Below, piece after piece: positions 62,222 through 64,000 of a stretch of DNA of 64,000 bases. Within the stretch, counting starts at the first letter, position 1; every line of letters starts with the position of its first letter. The DNA is from an uncultured Prevotella sp. (GTDB lineage: Bacteria; Bacteroidota; Bacteroidia; Bacteroidales; Bacteroidaceae). Under the pieces are notes generated by a model. It was not told the DNA's origin and searched no databases. It saw only the letters and a program-made list of their open reading frames with translations. The position numbers and the translations under genes were made by a program. Location: NCBI GenBank assembly GCA_900316565.1, contig ONDK01000003.1:17713-81712 (forward strand). The letters run 5' to 3'.

Positions 62222-63697
62222 ATGTCTTCTATTAAAACAACAAAAATGACTAATTATCGTTGGGTCATATGCTTCATGCTCTTTATGGCCACAACGATAA
62301 ACTACATGGATCGTCAGGTCCTTTCCTTGACATATCCTGGCGATGGCGGTATCGAGTCGGAGTTCCACTGGACCGATGAGAACTATGGTATCATCACGAT
62401 GGTGTTCTCCTTCGCTTATGCCATCTGCCAGCTTATTTCCGGTAAGGTCATCGACTGGCTGGGAACAAAGAAAGGCTATTTCACCGCCATCGGCGTATGG
62501 TCGCTTGGTGCCTGTCTTCATGCTCTTTGCGGTGTGGCTACCGAAGCTGTTTACGCTGATCAACTGACGGCAGCTTTCGGCACTACTTCCCTTAAGGCCG
62601 CAAACGCGTTGGCTGCCTCCGGCGATTTGATGGTTGCCGTGGCCACGACAAGCATGTTCTTCTTCCTTGCCGCACGATGCGTACTCGCGCTTGGTGAGGC
62701 GGGTAACTTCCCGGCTGCTATTAAGGTGACGGCTGAATACTTCCCTAAGAAGGACCGTGCTTTCGCTACATCCATTTTCAACAGTGGCGCTTCCATCGGT
62801 GCATTGGTAGCACCATTCACCATCCCTATTCTTGCAAAGTGTTTCGGCTGGGAGATGGCGTTTATCATTATCGGTGCTCTTGGCTTTGTATGGATGGGCT
62901 TCTGGGTGTTCGTTTACAAGAAACCAAATGAGAACCCACATGTCAATGAGGCTGAGCTGACATATATCAATCAGGATGCCGATTCCGATGAGGACCCGGC
63001 AGATGCAAACGATGAAGGCCCGAAGATACCACTTTGGAAAATCTTTACATACCGTCAGACATGGTCCTTCGTCGTTGGAAAGTTCCTCACTGATGGCGTA
63101 TGGTGGTTCTTCCTCTTCTGGACACCGGCATATCTGAAGGCACAGTTCAACATTAATCCTACCGACACATTGGGTATGGTGCTCATCTTCACGTTGTATC
63201 TTATTACAATGTTGAGCATCTTGGGTGGTAAACTGCCTAATTACTTCATCAACAAAGGCATGAATCCTTATGCAGGACGAATGAGAGCTATGCTTATCTT
63301 TGCTTTCTTCCCTCTGGCTGGTCTTCTTGCACAACCTCTTGGCGACAAGTTCGGCACACCATGGTTCCCGATAATACTTATTGGTATCCTTGGCGCTGCT
63401 CACCAGAGTTGGTCTGCAAATATATATTCCACCGTAAGCGATATGTTCCCAAAGTCCGTTGTGGCCACCGTTACCGGTATCGGCGGTATGGCCGGTGGAC
63501 TGGGCTCTGCTGCTATCAACGGTATCAGTGGCGCCCTATTCACCTATGCGGATGAGACACAGATGCAGTTGCTCGGCTTCACTGGCAAGCCTGCCGGATA
63601 CATGATTATCTTCAGCTTCTGTGCAGTGGCTTATCTCATCGGATGGGTCATCATGAAGGCTCTCGTACCAAAGTATAAACCAATCATTGCAAAATAG
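62222..63697 (+). CDS. MFS hexuronate transporter (ExuT-like, ACS family)
   Basis: 491 aa, 12 membrane helices. NYRWVICFMLFMATTINYMDRQVLSLTYP (about 11-39) holds the ACS-family motif INYMDRQVLS. The signature A loop is GKVIDWLGTKKGYF (about 76-89), RCVLALGEAGNFPAAIKVTAEYFPKKDRAFATSIFNSG (about 150-187) is the D/E-x-x-NFPAAIK block of hexuronate carriers, and a second half with FLTDGVWWFFLFWTPAYL follows. The central loop (235-265) is unusually acidic. It probably moves the KduI product or other hexuronates across the inner membrane. The Met at 62249 (MTNYRW) is an alternative start. Confidence 0.9.
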   Translation: MSSIKTTKMTNYRWVICFMLFMATTINYMDRQVLSLTYPGDGGIESEFHWTDENYGIITMVFSFAYAICQLISGKVIDWLGTKKGYFTAIGVWSLGACLHALCGVATEAVYADQLTAAFGTTSLKAANALAASGDLMVAVATTSMFFFLAARCVLALGEAGNFPAAIKVTAEYFPKKDRAFATSIFNSGASIGALVAPFTIPILAKCFGWEMAFIIIGALGFVWMGFWVFVYKKPNENPHVNEAELTYINQDADSDEDPADANDEGPKIPLWKIFTYRQTWSFVVGKFLTDGVWWFFLFWTPAYLKAQFNINPTDTLGMVLIFTLYLITMLSILGGKLPNYFINKGMNPYAGRMRAMLIFAFFPLAGLLAQPLGDKFGTPWFPIILIGILGAAHQSWSANIYSTVSDMFPKSVVATVTGIGGMAGGLGSAAINGISGALFTYADETQMQLLGFTGKPAGYMIIFSFCAVAYLIGWVIMKALVPKYKPIIAK

Positions 63698-63757
63698 ATA
63701 TAACCCTTTCCACTGCCCGTGAGGGTCGGGAGAACAAGAATATACAAAATATTTTTC

Positions 63758-63790
63758 GGCGGTCTTCTTTATAGAGGGCCGCCCTTTTTT
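63758..63790 (+). terminator. Terminator of the uronate cluster
   Basis: GGCGGTC (63758-63764) pairs with GGCCGCC (63777-63783, one G-T pair) over a 12-nt loop, followed by six T. Confidence 0.85.
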
Positions 63791-64000
63791 ATTAACCTTA
63801 ATCTCAAAATCAAAAGATAATCCAGGTTCTCTGCCATGTCGTGTTGATGATTGCTAATTATTTTGCACCACTAATCTCCGTTGTTTTTTAACAATAATTA
63901 TTGAGAAACCGTTATTTTGTAACTATTCAGCGAATGCTGGCAGAAAAACAGGATGACAGTTACGAGCGGAGAAGTTAGCGGTGAGGATATTGATGTCACC
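63791..64000. other. AT-rich intergenic edge, no assignable gene
   Basis: No promoter box or hairpin is clear. Short frames run off the right edge on both strands: plus from the ATG at 63953 (MTVTSGEVSGEDIDVT) and minus with stops near 63899 or 63922. The next gene may therefore begin or end here, but the strand cannot be decided. Confidence 0.4.

Noticed and set aside
62117-63403. 428-codon frame antisense to the hexuronate transporter
   Set aside because: Despite its length it is low-information and His/Cys-rich, as expected opposite membrane-helix codons; the transporter reading is unambiguous.
1-64000. CRISPR arrays, tRNA/rRNA genes, insertion sequences, integrases, phage genes
   Set aside because: Looked for on both strands; no spacer-repeat array, cloverleaf, transposase or integrase motif was seen.

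Overview
The window looks like a chromosomal segment of a Bacteroidales bacterium, most likely a Prevotella-type organism. Evidence: almost every recognisable promoter has the Bacteroidetes form (TTTG near -33, 19-20 nt spacer, TAnnTTTG near -7); genes lack strong Shine-Dalgarno sequences; the primary sigma factor is the short ~286-residue Bacteroidetes type; and MurF-Alr is fused. Two S9 DPP-IV-like peptidases, DUF2723, a GldB-like lipoprotein and a T9SS-like C-terminal tail also fit. Base composition looks even. I see no phage, integrase, transposase, CRISPR array, tRNA or rRNA, so this is mostly core genome with a few accessory modules.

Layout. 1-5.2 kb: a pepD fragment, a small membrane protein, an OmpH-like lipoprotein and nifJ (pyruvate:ferredoxin oxidoreductase). 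5.3-8.6 kb: an AAA-type ATPase, an ATP-grasp-like protein and a lysozyme-like exported protein behind a long structured leader. 8.7-12.6 kb: fabG, an RluA-type pseudouridine synthase and an SGNH hydrolase, convergent with queG and a polysaccharide deacetylase. 12.7-17.8 kb: a DUF2723 membrane glycosyltransferase-like protein, a YqaA/DedA protein and an unknown polytopic membrane protein. 17.9-28.8 kb (minus strand): cysE, an RlmL-like methyltransferase, an S9 peptidase and purD, preceded by a 1478-residue double activase/dehydratase-like protein. 29-36 kb: an RND tripartite efflux operon whose last gene is an LpxA-like acyltransferase.

36.8-40.2 kb: rpoD followed, with no visible terminator, by an exported protein, an HPr-kinase-like ATPase, a signal-peptidase-like S26 protein and a PqqD-like protein. 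This three-enzyme set resembles parts of RiPP (peptide maturation) systems but has no radical SAM enzyme or obvious precursor. It is the best candidate here for an undescribed system. 40.3-49.4 kb: a second S9 peptidase, a YhcC-type radical SAM protein, a GldB-like lipoprotein, a DUF4861 protein, an EFR1 ferredoxin/flavodoxin protein, an M6 metalloprotease and another radical SAM protein. 49.6-54.1 kb: ftsX-DUF3098-uppP-truB-queA-folK operon. 54.3-59.4 kb: rpsO, typA and murF-alr. 59.6-63.7 kb: a uronate cluster (galactitol-type PTS IIC, an apparently exported KduI and a hexuronate MFS transporter) containing an 18-bp tandem repeat.

Regulatory observations: three promoters (at 418, 54694 and 56839) share an identical 15-nt block around -33. 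A TTCCGTACA motif recurs at 22/44-nt spacing upstream of rpoD and again just after its predicted transcription start. rpsO has a foldable leader. The promoters of an S9 peptidase and the YhcC gene overlap divergently, leaving YhcC nearly leaderless. All function calls come from reading motifs and family resemblance; no searches were run.
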